Positions 15,754 to 24,418 of a stretch of 64,000 nt of DNA are shown here, in pieces. The position numbers and the translations under genes were made by a program. This stretch comes from Streptomyces umbrinus (GTDB lineage Bacteria; Actinomycetota; Actinomycetes; Streptomycetales; Streptomycetaceae), in NCBI RefSeq assembly GCF_030817415.1, contig NZ_JAUSZI010000002.1, forward strand, positions 5,580,001 through 5,644,000, given 5' to 3'. Numbering within the stretch: position 1 is the stretch's first letter; the number at the start of each line of letters is the position of its first letter. The notes under the pieces were generated by a model. The model had not been told where the DNA came from. It worked only from the letters and a program-made list of their open reading frames with translations, and searched no databases.

Positions 15754-16236
15754 TCAGCCCCCGCCGCCCCGCCCCAACTCCGCAAGCGCCCCGTCCGTCA
15801 GCCGATACACCGTCCACTCGTCCTGCGGCCGGGCCCCCAACGCCTCGTAGAAGTCGATGGACGGCTTGTTCCAGTTGAGTACGGCCCACTCCAGCCGCTC
15901 GTACCCCCGCTCCACACAGATCCGGGCCAGCTCCCCGAGGAGCGCCTTCCCGTACCCACCGCCCCGCGCCTGCGGCCGTACGTACAGGTCCTCCAGGTAG
16001 ATCCCGTGCACGCCGCGCCACGTCGAGAAGTTGAGGAACCACAGTGCGAACCCGACCGGCTCGCCGTCCGCCGACTCCGCGATGTGCGCGAACGCGGCAG
16101 GCCGCTCCCCGAAGAGCGCCTCGCGCAACTGCTCCTCGGTGGCCCGGACCTCCTCCAACGCCTTCTCGTACTCGGCCAGTTCACGAACCATGGAGTGGAT
16201 CACGGGCACATCTGCGGGAGTCGCGGTACGAATCAT
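15754..16236 (-). CDS. GNAT N-acetyltransferase (diamine/polyamine acetyltransferase-like)
   Basis: This 160-residue acetyltransferase starts MIRTATPADVPVIHSMVRELAEYEKA, as in the SSAT/thialysine acetyltransferase group. It carries LEDLYVRPQARGGGYGKALLGELARI as the acetyl-CoA loop and ends DEWTVYRLTDGALAELG. The substrate is likely a small amine but is unproven. It ends 4 bases from the convergent quinone reductase stop. Confidence 0.85.
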   Translation of the reverse strand: MIRTATPADVPVIHSMVRELAEYEKALEEVRATEEQLREALFGERPAAFAHIAESADGEPVGFALWFLNFSTWRGVHGIYLEDLYVRPQARGGGYGKALLGELARICVERGYERLEWAVLNWNKPSIDFYEALGARPQDEWTVYRLTDGALAELGRGGGG

Positions 16237-16329
16237 GCGGGCAGGCTACGACGACGCTGCCGTCGGTCAGAGCCAATATCCGGGCCGTCAGCCGAAGTCA
16301 ACGCCCAAGCGCCCCCTCCTCCCCCGACC

Positions 16330-17163
16330 TCAACGCCCAAGCAGCCCCCGCGCAATCGCAACCTGCTCAACGTCCAGCCCCTCCCCCTCCTCCACCTGCC
16401 ACAACGAGTTCTGCAGCACCCGCCCGAGCGTCCAGGCCCGGGCCCGCTCCCGGTCAAGCCCCAGCGTCTCCGTCAGCAGATCGAAGCGCCGCGCCTGCTG
16501 CCCCTCCCCGTACCGGTTCCACAGCGCAGGCAGCAGTTCGAACCCCGGGTCTCCCGCCAACGGCTTCGGATCAATGACGAGCCACGGTTCACGCTCGGCC
16601 GCGAGGACGTTCTCGAAGTGCAGATCCCAGTGCAGCAGCCGGTCCCCGGGCTCGCCCGCGACCTCCCGCACGGCCGCCGCGCAGTCCTCCAGCAGCCGCC
16701 GGTCGTCCTCGGCCCCACCTCGCCCCTCAAGGGACTTGAGGACGGCCGGCAACCGCTCGAACATCCCCGCGACGACCCCGTCCAGCGTCCGCAGCCCCTC
16801 AGGCGCCGGCACGGCCGTGAGCCGTGCCAGGAGCTCCGCGAGGATCCCGGTGGCCTCCATCACATCCGTCACGGCGGCCAACGGCCGCCCCTCGTCGAGC
16901 CGTTCGAGCAGCAGCGTGCCCGTCTCCGCGTCGTCCTCAAGTAGCCGTACGACCCCGTCGCCGCCCCAGGTCCGCAGGGCGAGGCCCTCGCCGACGGTCT
17001 CGTCGTCCACGTCCTGGAGCTTCAGCGCGGCCCGCGTGCCGTCCTCGCGCACCACCGGCAGCACGACCGAGACCTGCCCGCTCATGGGCGTCCCCTCCTG
17101 CCGCAGCCCCCACCGCTCCAGGAACTCCTCGCCCCGCTCCAGCAGCCGCGCATACCGAACCAT
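16330..17163 (-). CDS. Aminoglycoside/hydroxyurea antibiotic kinase-like phosphotransferase
   Basis: The 277-residue protein belongs to the APH(6)/hydroxyurea kinase family. It has the kinase-like catalytic motif HWDLHFENVL (Asp as base, Asn for metal) and the metal-binding IDPKPLAGDPGFELLPALWNR. The N-terminal GTRAALKLQDVDDE gives the ATP-contacting Lys. Family members phosphorylate streptomycin or hydroxyurea, but many chromosomal copies have unknown substrates, so resistance is not claimed. The ATG at 17163 is chosen for its GAGGTGAT leader; ATG at 17169 is also possible. It is divergent from the FAD oxidase gene at 17234. Confidence 0.8.
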   Translation of the reverse strand: MVRYARLLERGEEFLERWGLRQEGTPMSGQVSVVLPVVREDGTRAALKLQDVDDETVGEGLALRTWGGDGVVRLLEDDAETGTLLLERLDEGRPLAAVTDVMEATGILAELLARLTAVPAPEGLRTLDGVVAGMFERLPAVLKSLEGRGGAEDDRRLLEDCAAAVREVAGEPGDRLLHWDLHFENVLAAEREPWLVIDPKPLAGDPGFELLPALWNRYGEGQQARRFDLLTETLGLDRERARAWTLGRVLQNSLWQVEEGEGLDVEQVAIARGLLGR

Positions 17164-17233
17164 GACCATCACCTCACGCAACCATGGAATCCGAGGGAGA
17201 CACCCGCCACCCGGAGAAGCTAACGTCCCGCGC

Positions 17234-18700
17234 ATGAGCAGCACGGAGAACGCGGACCGCGCGACCGACACGGCACGCGCGGCGCACACGCCCCGCACCG
17301 CCGACGGGCCCCGCACCGTAGTCAACGGCGGCATATCGTTCTGGTACGCGCAGGACGGACTCCCGGCGCCCCGTGAGCCCCTCCCGGGGGACGCGAGCGC
17401 CGATGTGGTGATCGTAGGTGGCGGCTACACCGGCCTGTGGACCGCGTACTACCTGAAGAAGGCCGCCCCCTTCCTGCGGATCACCGTCCTGGAGCAGCGG
17501 TTCTGCGGCTACGGGGCGTCCGGCCGCAACGGCGGCTGGCTCTACAACGGCATCGCGGGCCGCGACCGGTACGCGCGCCTGCACGGCCACGAGGCCGCCG
17601 TACGCCTCCAGGAGGCCATGAACGCCACGGTCGCCGAGGTCGTGCGGGTCACCGGGGAAGAGGACATCGACGCGGACGTCCACCGGGGCGGCGTACTCGA
17701 AGTCGCCTACACCCCGGCTCAGTTGGCCCGCCTCAAGGCCTTCCACGAGACGGAGCTCTCGTACGGGGAGAAGGACCGCGAGCTGTACGGCGCGCGCGAG
17801 ACCGCCGAGCGGATCAAGGTCGCGGACGCCGTCGGCTCCACCTGGACCCCGCACGGCGCCCGCCTCCACCCCGTCAAGCTGCTCAAGGGCCTGGCGGCGG
17901 CCGTCGAGGCGCTCGGTGTCACGATCCACGAGTCGACGCCCGTCACCGAGATCAGACCCAAGCACGCCGTCACGCCGTACGGCACGGTCCGCGCCCCGTA
18001 CGTCCTGCGCTGCACGGAGGGCTTCACGGCCTCCCTCAAGGGCCAGAAGCGGACCTGGCTCCCCATGAACTCCTCGATGATCGCCACCGAGCCGCTGACC
18101 GCCGAGCAGTGGGAGTCCATCGGCTGGGAGGGCCGCGAGACCCTCGGCGACATGGCGCACGCCTACATGTACGCCCAGCGCACCGCCGACGACCGCATCG
18201 CGCTGGGGGGCCGCGGGGTCCCGTACCGCTTCGGTTCGCGCACGGACAACGACGGCCGTACGCAGGCGTCGACGGTCCGCGCCCTGCGGGAGATCCTCGT
18301 CCGGTTCTTCCCCCAGCTCTCCTCCGTCGCCGTGGCCCACGCCTGGTCGGGCGTGCTCGGTGTCCCGCGCGACTGGTGCGCCACGGTCACCCTGGACCGC
18401 TCCACGGGCCTCGGCTGGGCCGGCGGCTATGTGGGCTCCGGTGTCGCCACGGCCAACCTCGCCGCACGCACCCTCCGGGACCTGATCCAGCAGGATTCCG
18501 GCCAATCCGGGGCGACCGACCTCACCACCCTCCCCTGGGTCGAACACAAGGTCCGCAAGTGGGAACCGGAGCCTTTCCGCTGGCTCGGGGTACACGGCAT
18601 GTACGCGACGTATCGAGCCGCCGACCGCCGCGAACTCACCACCCATGCCGCACAGTCGTCCCGGATCGCGCGTATCGCCGACCGGGTCGCGGGCCGCTGA
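17234..18700 (+). CDS. FAD-dependent oxidoreductase (DAO family, gamma-glutamylputrescine oxidase-like)
   Basis: This 488-residue D-amino-acid-oxidase-fold flavoprotein has a 30-residue Ala/Thr-rich extension, then ISFWYAQDGLPAPREPL and the FAD motif VVIVGGGYTGLWTAYYLKK. GASGRNGGWLYNG and the C-terminal GLGWAGGYVGSGVATANLAARTL are typical of PuuB-like amine oxidases. These deaminate the amine, releasing ammonia and hydrogen peroxide. The polyamine acetyltransferase-like gene at 15754 and this oxidase hint at amine metabolism, though that is only inference. The ATG at 17234 is the first protein-like start. Confidence 0.82.
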   Translation: MSSTENADRATDTARAAHTPRTADGPRTVVNGGISFWYAQDGLPAPREPLPGDASADVVIVGGGYTGLWTAYYLKKAAPFLRITVLEQRFCGYGASGRNGGWLYNGIAGRDRYARLHGHEAAVRLQEAMNATVAEVVRVTGEEDIDADVHRGGVLEVAYTPAQLARLKAFHETELSYGEKDRELYGARETAERIKVADAVGSTWTPHGARLHPVKLLKGLAAAVEALGVTIHESTPVTEIRPKHAVTPYGTVRAPYVLRCTEGFTASLKGQKRTWLPMNSSMIATEPLTAEQWESIGWEGRETLGDMAHAYMYAQRTADDRIALGGRGVPYRFGSRTDNDGRTQASTVRALREILVRFFPQLSSVAVAHAWSGVLGVPRDWCATVTLDRSTGLGWAGGYVGSGVATANLAARTLRDLIQQDSGQSGATDLTTLPWVEHKVRKWEPEPFRWLGVHGMYATYRAADRRELTTHAAQSSRIARIADRVAGR

Positions 18701-18725
18701 TCCGCCGTAAAGACAGGGGAACCCC

Positions 18726-19454
18726 ATGAGCACCGCAGTCATGGACACCGTCCGTTACTCCTCCGACGGTCAGCTCCTCGACATCCATCGCGCCGCCGCC
18801 GCGGACGCCCCGACGGTTCTGCTCTGGCACGGGCGCGGCCCGGCCGAGCGGGACGTCCTGGGCGCCCTGGCCGCGGAGGTGGCCCGCCTGGGCGCCACCG
18901 TCATAGTCCCCGACTGGCACCCGGACGCCCCCGACGGCGGCCGCCCCCACCTCGAGGCGTCCCTCCGCTTCACCTGGGACTTCGTACGGGACCCGGCGAA
19001 GGTCGTCCTCGTCGGCTGGTCGCTCGGCGGCCGGGCCGCGATGGCCACGGCCCTGCGCCCCGACCCGCCGGAGGGCTGGCGCCCGGCCGCCGTGGTCGGC
19101 ATCGCCGCCCGCTACAACCAGCCCGAGCCGCTGCTCGGCCTGCCCTCCCCGATGGCCGTCTGCGCCTCCGCCCCGCCGCTGCCCATCCACCTCGTGCACG
19201 GCACGGCGGACCGGGTCTGCGACTTCGCCAACGCCAAAGAGTTCCAGGCGGTCCTGGCCGCCTGCGGCCGTCCGGCGCCGCTCACGGTGCTCACCACGGA
19301 CCACTCGGGCGCGGTCATGGCCGAGTACGCCTCCGAACTCGGCCGCTGCCGCCCCGCCCACTCCGGAAGCGCCCACCGCGAGGGCCTGCGCACGGCCCGC
19401 GTCATCGCGGAGGCGGCGGGTCTGCCCGTGCGGGAGGGCCGGGTCAGCGGGTGA
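18726..19454 (+). CDS. Alpha/beta hydrolase (dienelactone hydrolase-like)
   Basis: The 242-residue hydrolase has an oxyanion region LLWHGRGPAERD, the nucleophile elbow GWSLGG (Ser), the acid in GTADRVCDFANA and the catalytic His in TTDHSGAVMAEY. The fold has no lid insertion and no signal peptide, so it is a cytosolic esterase-type enzyme of unknown substrate. It begins 25 bp after the FAD oxidase with AGGGGAAC before the ATG, and is likely in the same operon. Confidence 0.8.
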   Translation: MSTAVMDTVRYSSDGQLLDIHRAAAADAPTVLLWHGRGPAERDVLGALAAEVARLGATVIVPDWHPDAPDGGRPHLEASLRFTWDFVRDPAKVVLVGWSLGGRAAMATALRPDPPEGWRPAAVVGIAARYNQPEPLLGLPSPMAVCASAPPLPIHLVHGTADRVCDFANAKEFQAVLAACGRPAPLTVLTTDHSGAVMAEYASELGRCRPAHSGSAHREGLRTARVIAEAAGLPVREGRVSG

Positions 19455-19993
19455 CCCGTACTCCGTGGAGCATCGGCAGCACGGTCGCGGTCACCCGGAT
19501 CGTCCTGTCGCGGTAAAAGATGCCCCCGCCGCGGGGCCTCCCGGCATTCCGGTCAGGCACCGCGGTGGGGCATCGACGCCGGCACGACCTCGTTGAATTT
19601 CATTGCCCGCCAGTCCGCTGCGCACTGCACAGACGGGCCGAATTCAGATCGGGGTGAGCGCGAGACACGGTCGGGGACGCCGCCGAATTTCGATTTCGGC
19701 GACAGCTCTTTCCCTCACCGGTGACAAGTCGGCGACCCGGCCGTTCACCTCCGGCCAACGAGTCTCTGAGCAGCGCGGACATCGCCGCGACCGGCGCTAC
19801 GGGCCCTCGGCGAACCGGCACTCCGTCGCACGAATCAGCGCCCCGGGCAGCCACTTCCACCGCCCGTGAAACGGGCATTGAGCGGCTTTTGAACAAGGCT
19901 GGCGCCGAGCCGACCGTCCCCTACAGTCCGTACCGCCAAGAGGCGGACCGATGGCTTCCCCCATGCCGAGCACTGCCCGTTCCGCGACCCCCC
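19455..19993. other. Long intergenic region before the EamA transporter
   Basis: The 540-bp gap has no convincing gene; short frames on both strands lack ribosome sites and family-like sequence. It contains an AT-rich palindrome gccgaatttcgatttcggc at 19682-19700 and a small hairpin ccgccaagaggcgg around 19931-19944. The leader of the transporter mRNA may start here. Confidence 0.5.
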
Positions 19994-21367
19994 ATGCTCG
20001 AATCGGAGTCAGTTCCGCGAGTGAAATCCAGAATCGATCCGCTTTCCATAGCCGCGATGGCGATCGCCGTGGTCTCCATATCCGCCACCGCCCCGCTCAC
20101 CGCCGCCGCCACCGCGTCGCCGCTCGCCATGGCCTTCTGGCGCAACGCCCTGGGTTTCGCCACCCTCGGGCCGTTCCTCCTGATACTGCGCCGCCGCGAG
20201 GTGGTGCGCGTCGTGCGTGGCGAGCGCGGGCTGCTGCGCCCCGAACAGTGGCGGCCCATGGTCTTCGGCTTCCTCGCGGCCACGGCACTCGCCCTCCATT
20301 TCGCGGCCTTCATGACGAGTACGCAGCTGACCTCGGTCGCCATGTCCACCGCGCTCGTCGCCACCCAGCCCGTCTGGCAGGCCCTCATCGCCGCGGGTCA
20401 GGGCGTCCGGGCATCCCGCAGGACATGGGCGGGTCTCACGCTCGCCGTGATCGGAGCGGCCGCGGCCGCCGGTGTGGACATCCAGTCCGGCAGCCGTACG
20501 GCACTGCTGGGGGACCTGCTCGCCCTCGCCGGGGCCGTCGCCCAGGCCGGATACGCGGCGCTGAGCGAGAAGTCACGGGCGGACGTGAGCACGCCCCTGT
20601 ACTCGACGGTCACCTCGCTGGTCTGCGGTATCGAACTGCTCGCCGCCTGCTGGCTGTTCGACATCCCGCTCACCGGGTTCGACAGGACCACACAACTGTC
20701 GCTGCTCGGACTGCTCATCCTCCCGCAGCTGCTGGGGCTCGGCGCACTGAACTTCGTCCTCGGCAGGACATCGGCGACGACGATGAGTGTCCTCCTCCTC
20801 CTGGAGACCCCGGTGGCCGCGCTCATGGCCTGGTCACTGATGGACCAGGGCGTCGCGCCCGCGACCGTCCCCGGGCTCCTCCTGATCATCATCGGCGTCA
20901 CGGTGGTGATGACGAGCGACAGCGGCAAAAAGCCCGTACCGCGGGAGGACGACCTCCGCGGGCCGCACGAACTCCGCTGGCAGGACGAACAGCGCCGACA
21001 GGACAACGCCGGTGCCGGAGCACCCCCGTACCCGGCCTACGCCCCGTACCCGTCCCAACTCCCGCCCACAGTCGGCGTGTCCACCGTGTCCACGGTCGGA
21101 GAGCCGACGGACAGCACACCGGCCCACGCGTTCGAGGCCTGGGCGGCCTTCGAGACCGCCCGGCCGACAACACCCCGGCACCCACCGCTCCGGCCCGACG
21201 CCCGACGGGACCCCCGAGTCGACTGGGCACGCCGCCCCGGGGACGAGAGCCCGACGATTCAGCTCAGCTATCACGGGGCGGGGGCGTTCGACACCATGTT
21301 CCTGGGCGGCCGACCGCCCAGGCCCGAGGAACCGAGGCCGGACTTCGAGAACACCCATGGGACCTAG
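19994..21367 (+). CDS. EamA-family (DMT) transporter with long C-terminal tail
   Basis: The product is a ten-helix drug/metabolite transporter of 457 residues. It carries two EamA repeats: residues about 10-150 (ATASPLAMAFWRNALGFATLGP, LTSVAMSTALVATQPVWQALI) and about 165-300 (LLALAGAVAQAGYAALSEK, TSATTMSVLLLLETPVAALMAW). Such proteins export metabolites or amino acids across the cell membrane. The last 140 residues are hydrophilic, rich in Pro and Arg, and absent from typical members; they must be cytoplasmic. The ATG at 19994 and GTG at 20021 are both possible. The gene overlaps the convergent regulator by 4 bp. Confidence 0.82.
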   Translation: MLESESVPRVKSRIDPLSIAAMAIAVVSISATAPLTAAATASPLAMAFWRNALGFATLGPFLLILRRREVVRVVRGERGLLRPEQWRPMVFGFLAATALALHFAAFMTSTQLTSVAMSTALVATQPVWQALIAAGQGVRASRRTWAGLTLAVIGAAAAAGVDIQSGSRTALLGDLLALAGAVAQAGYAALSEKSRADVSTPLYSTVTSLVCGIELLAACWLFDIPLTGFDRTTQLSLLGLLILPQLLGLGALNFVLGRTSATTMSVLLLLETPVAALMAWSLMDQGVAPATVPGLLLIIIGVTVVMTSDSGKKPVPREDDLRGPHELRWQDEQRRQDNAGAGAPPYPAYAPYPSQLPPTVGVSTVSTVGEPTDSTPAHAFEAWAAFETARPTTPRHPPLRPDARRDPRVDWARRPGDESPTIQLSYHGAGAFDTMFLGGRPPRPEEPRPDFENTHGT

Positions 21368-24354
21368 GGTCCCTGGGATCTGCCTTTGGGATCTGGCCAT
21401 GGGGCCTGGTGCCCCGGCACCAAGCCCTGGCGCGCCAGGCTGCCGTCCAGCCAGGCCGCGGCCAGCTCCACCCGGGAACGGCAGCCCGTCCGCTGGAACA
21501 GCCGCGAAAGCCGCTGCTCCACGGTCTTCTCGCTGCACGCCAGCCGGGCAGCGATCTGCCGGTTGGTGGATCCGTCGCTCACCATGCCGATCAGCCGCAC
21601 CTCGCGATCGCTCAGCCCGGTCCGGACCGCACGGCGCCTGGGGATCGACACGTTCCGCCGCCGCGCCGCCGCGCCGAGCAGGCTGCGGACGGGCCGCCCC
21701 ATGCCCAGCGCGTGCCCGCTCCGCGTCGCCTCGTCCAGCCACGACTGGGGGTCGTCGCCGACGTCCGTCAGGCACTGGCAGCAGTCCACGCTCAACGGCA
21801 GATCGACCCGCCGCTGCACCAACCGGTACGCGGCGAGCGCGCTGTCCGCGTCACCGTGCACCATCCCGCGGGCGACGAGCACCGCCTCGTACGTCATGGG
21901 CGAGGCGGCCTCCTCGTACAGCGCCTCCAGTTCTGCCAGGGTCCGCCGCGTCGCCTCCGGGCTGTCGCCCCGCACCGTGATCGACAGCATGCGCAGCAGC
22001 ACCCGGTCGAGGCCCGCGAGCAGTCCGCTCTCGCGCGCCCGCCGCACGTCGTGCCGAGCCGCTTCCAAAGCCTCGTCCACCAAGACCTTGCCCGCCAAAG
22101 CCTTGTCCACCTGCCCCGACCAGTACCGGACGCCGAGCCGAGCCCGGGCCACCAGCGGATGGCCGGCCGAGTCCGGGATCAGGTCCAGCCACTCGCGGGC
22201 ACGTCCCAACTCCCCGCGCATGAGCTGGATCTCGGCCGCCAGCGCCCGGGCCAGCTGTCCGACGCCGGCCGCGCGGCCCGACCGGCCCCGCGTCTCGATC
22301 CGGCGGGCGCACGACAGAGCGCTGTCCCAGTCCCCCGTCAGGTAGTGGCGCACCATGGAGTGGTACCGGACGGCGGTGCTCTCCCCCGCCACGACGTACC
22401 GCTCACCGAGCACGGCCTCAAGAGCACCCGCCAGATCCCCGTACGCGGCGGCGTTCCGCAACCGGTCCAGGGCCGCCTCGCCGAGGGCGTCCCCCGGCAC
22501 ACCCCGCCGGGCCCGCTCGAACTCGGCGCCACTGCCCACGGCGGCGGCCAACAGCCGCACTTCCGCGGGTGACGGCACCGGCCCGGAGCCGGAGCCGGAC
22601 TCCTGCGCGGCCTCCCCCGGCCGGAAGGCCGTCGGCGTGCTCGGGCCGATCCCGTACCGTCCACCGACCGCCGCCAACACCTCCGCGGCGGGCACCCGTT
22701 GGAGCGCCGCACGGTATCGGGGGTCGGCGTCATCGTCGTACGGGGACCGGTGCTCGTGCAGTGCCGACAGAGCCCATGCCCGCGTGACCCACTCCAGACC
22801 GTCCCGGTCCCGGCGGTCGCCGCGGTCCTCGCGGTCCCCCCGTTCGTCGCGGTCCCCCCGTTCGTCGCGGTCCCCCCGTTCGTCGCCGTGCGGCACGTCG
22901 AGACAGGCGAGCAGCGGCTCGCCGAGCGCCAGTACGCCGATGTGGTCGCAGTGCCGCAGGCTCAGACCGGCGGACTCGTGCAGCACGCCGGGTGTCCTGG
23001 GGTCGTGCGGCGGCAGGTGCCGCAACACCGAGTGGTAACTGCGCACCGCCCAGGCCTGGTTGAACCTGACACTGCTGCCGGCCGCGGCAAGCAGCAGCGG
23101 CACCGCGAGGCCGTCGTCGATCATCGCGCCCGCCGCCGCCACATGGCCGGCCAGCCGCGGCCGCCGCGTGCCCGCCGCGGTGGCGCCCAGTCGGTCCGTC
23201 ACCAGTCCGGTGATCGTGGCGTGCAACGACCGCACCTCGCCGCGGGCGGGCAGCGTCCGCAGCGCCGCCGCGAGCGCGGGAACGGCGAACGCGATCCGGC
23301 CGTCCTGACCGACCGTCACCACCCGGTCCCCGACCAGCCTGTCCACCGTACGGCCGACGGCTTGGAGCGGCCCGTCCGGCGACTTCACGCGGTGCAGGTC
23401 CTCAAGCCGTACCTCGGCCTGCTCGACCAGAGCGGCAAGCACGGCCGCCGCCCCGACCGTGCCGGCGTCCGGTGACGCGTCCGGCCAGCACAGCCGGCCC
23501 AGTTCCGCGACGTCCGCCCTGAGCCGCAGCCCGCCCTCCGGCACGGTCAGGCACACCTGGCCGTCGAGTTCGAGCAGGCCGCCGCACTCCTCCAGCGAGG
23601 CGAGCACCGACAGCACGGCGGCCGGACTGCCCGCCAGCGGACCCAGCGAAGCCAGCACCGCCGTCACCAGCTCGGGTTGGACGGGGCGGCCCAGCCGTCG
23701 CGCGACGAGCTCACCGACATCGGCCGACGACAGCGCCGGCAGTTCGAGCACCCGGTCGGCCGCCGCGGGCAGTTGCGCACCGGCGACGTGCCCCGGGCTC
23801 ATCGGCCGCCCGGCCATCACCACCGGCACGCCCGCCGGACGGAACGTGCGCAACAACAGCCCCAGCGCGGAGGCCGTCCGGGCCGGCATCCGCTCGGCGT
23901 TGTCGAGGATCAGGGCGAAGGGGACCTCACGGGCCGCGTCCGCCAGCACCTCGCCCAGGGTGGACAGCAGGGCCACTTCACCGCCGGGGCCGCCGGCCCG
24001 CGCCTGCACCCGGCGTACCGCGGCGATACGCGCCGGCAGCCGGCCGTCATGGACCTTGGCGAGTACGCCGCAGACGGCGTCCGTGAGAGCGGCGGTACCG
24101 CCCGCCGGACCCTCGCCGGATTCCCAGTCGAGCCGCAGGACCTTGGCGCCCTCCTGGACCACCAGCTGCCGCGCCTGCTCCACCACGGCGGTCTTGCCGG
24201 TTCCGGCGCCACCGGTGACGAGCAGGGTCCGAGCCGCGGCACCGGTGGCGTGCCCGGAGGCCTGCCCGGTGGTGTGTCCGGTGGTGCGTAACGCCTCGGC
24301 CACGTCCTCGACTTCGCCTTGCCGGCCGACGAGAGGTGAGGGGCGCTGCTGCAC
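21364..24354 (-). CDS. Large LuxR-family (LAL-type) ATPase regulator with TTA codon
   Basis: This 996-residue STAND/LAL-type regulator has a P-loop NTPase domain near the N-terminus (Walker A GGAGTGKT, Walker B FALILDNAE), a long helical sensor region and a C-terminal LuxR HTH (GLSDREVRLIGMVSDGSTNRQIA, then KTVEQRLSRLFQRTG). It should bind ATP and a ligand, then activate transcription. The GTG at 24354 has AAGGAG five bases upstream; an ATG at 24399 has none. Codon 22 (24289-24291) is TTA, so bldA should control it. An 18-bp minisatellite at 22831-22884 encodes repeated DERGDR. It is divergent from the next gene across 64 bp. Confidence 0.85.
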   Translation of the reverse strand: MQQRPSPLVGRQGEVEDVAEALRTTGHTTGQASGHATGAAARTLLVTGGAGTGKTAVVEQARQLVVQEGAKVLRLDWESGEGPAGGTAALTDAVCGVLAKVHDGRLPARIAAVRRVQARAGGPGGEVALLSTLGEVLADAAREVPFALILDNAERMPARTASALGLLLRTFRPAGVPVVMAGRPMSPGHVAGAQLPAAADRVLELPALSSADVGELVARRLGRPVQPELVTAVLASLGPLAGSPAAVLSVLASLEECGGLLELDGQVCLTVPEGGLRLRADVAELGRLCWPDASPDAGTVGAAAVLAALVEQAEVRLEDLHRVKSPDGPLQAVGRTVDRLVGDRVVTVGQDGRIAFAVPALAAALRTLPARGEVRSLHATITGLVTDRLGATAAGTRRPRLAGHVAAAGAMIDDGLAVPLLLAAAGSSVRFNQAWAVRSYHSVLRHLPPHDPRTPGVLHESAGLSLRHCDHIGVLALGEPLLACLDVPHGDERGDRDERGDRDERGDREDRGDRRDRDGLEWVTRAWALSALHEHRSPYDDDADPRYRAALQRVPAAEVLAAVGGRYGIGPSTPTAFRPGEAAQESGSGSGPVPSPAEVRLLAAAVGSGAEFERARRGVPGDALGEAALDRLRNAAAYGDLAGALEAVLGERYVVAGESTAVRYHSMVRHYLTGDWDSALSCARRIETRGRSGRAAGVGQLARALAAEIQLMRGELGRAREWLDLIPDSAGHPLVARARLGVRYWSGQVDKALAGKVLVDEALEAARHDVRRARESGLLAGLDRVLLRMLSITVRGDSPEATRRTLAELEALYEEAASPMTYEAVLVARGMVHGDADSALAAYRLVQRRVDLPLSVDCCQCLTDVGDDPQSWLDEATRSGHALGMGRPVRSLLGAAARRRNVSIPRRRAVRTGLSDREVRLIGMVSDGSTNRQIAARLACSEKTVEQRLSRLFQRTGCRSRVELAAAWLDGSLARQGLVPGHQAPWPDPKGRSQGP
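22831..22884. repeat. Coding minisatellite, three perfect 18-bp units
   Basis: The unit gcggtccccccgttcgtc is repeated three times without change inside the regulator gene, with degenerate copies just before it. On the coding strand it encodes repeats of Asp-Glu-Arg-Gly-Asp-Arg. Being a multiple of three, copy-number change keeps the frame. Confidence 0.9.
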
Positions 24355-24418
24355 GACGACTCCTTGTTTTCCCTTTTTCTCCATGCCGAACTGCTTCATG
24401 AGAATTGGAGTCGTCCGA
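24355..24418. promoter_or_regulatory. Divergent promoter gap with 9-bp inverted repeat
   Basis: GACGACTCC (24355-24363) and its exact complement GGAGTCGTC (24407-24415) bracket the 64-bp gap. Each arm contains the Shine-Dalgarno GGAG of one of the two divergent regulators. Between them lies a T-rich tract unusual for this genome. Promoters for both genes must overlap here. Confidence 0.55.

Noticed and set aside
16330..17163. Calling the aminoglycoside-kinase-like gene a resistance gene
   Set aside because: Catalytic motifs are present, but the substrate is unknown and there is no linked antibiotic cluster.
19600..19896. Short frames on both strands in the gap before the EamA gene
   Set aside because: No ribosome sites, no recognisable motifs; the two strands mirror each other as in non-coding GC-rich DNA.
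22831..22884. Possible CRISPR array
   Set aside because: Units are contiguous without spacers and lie in frame inside a regulator gene; no cas genes are near.
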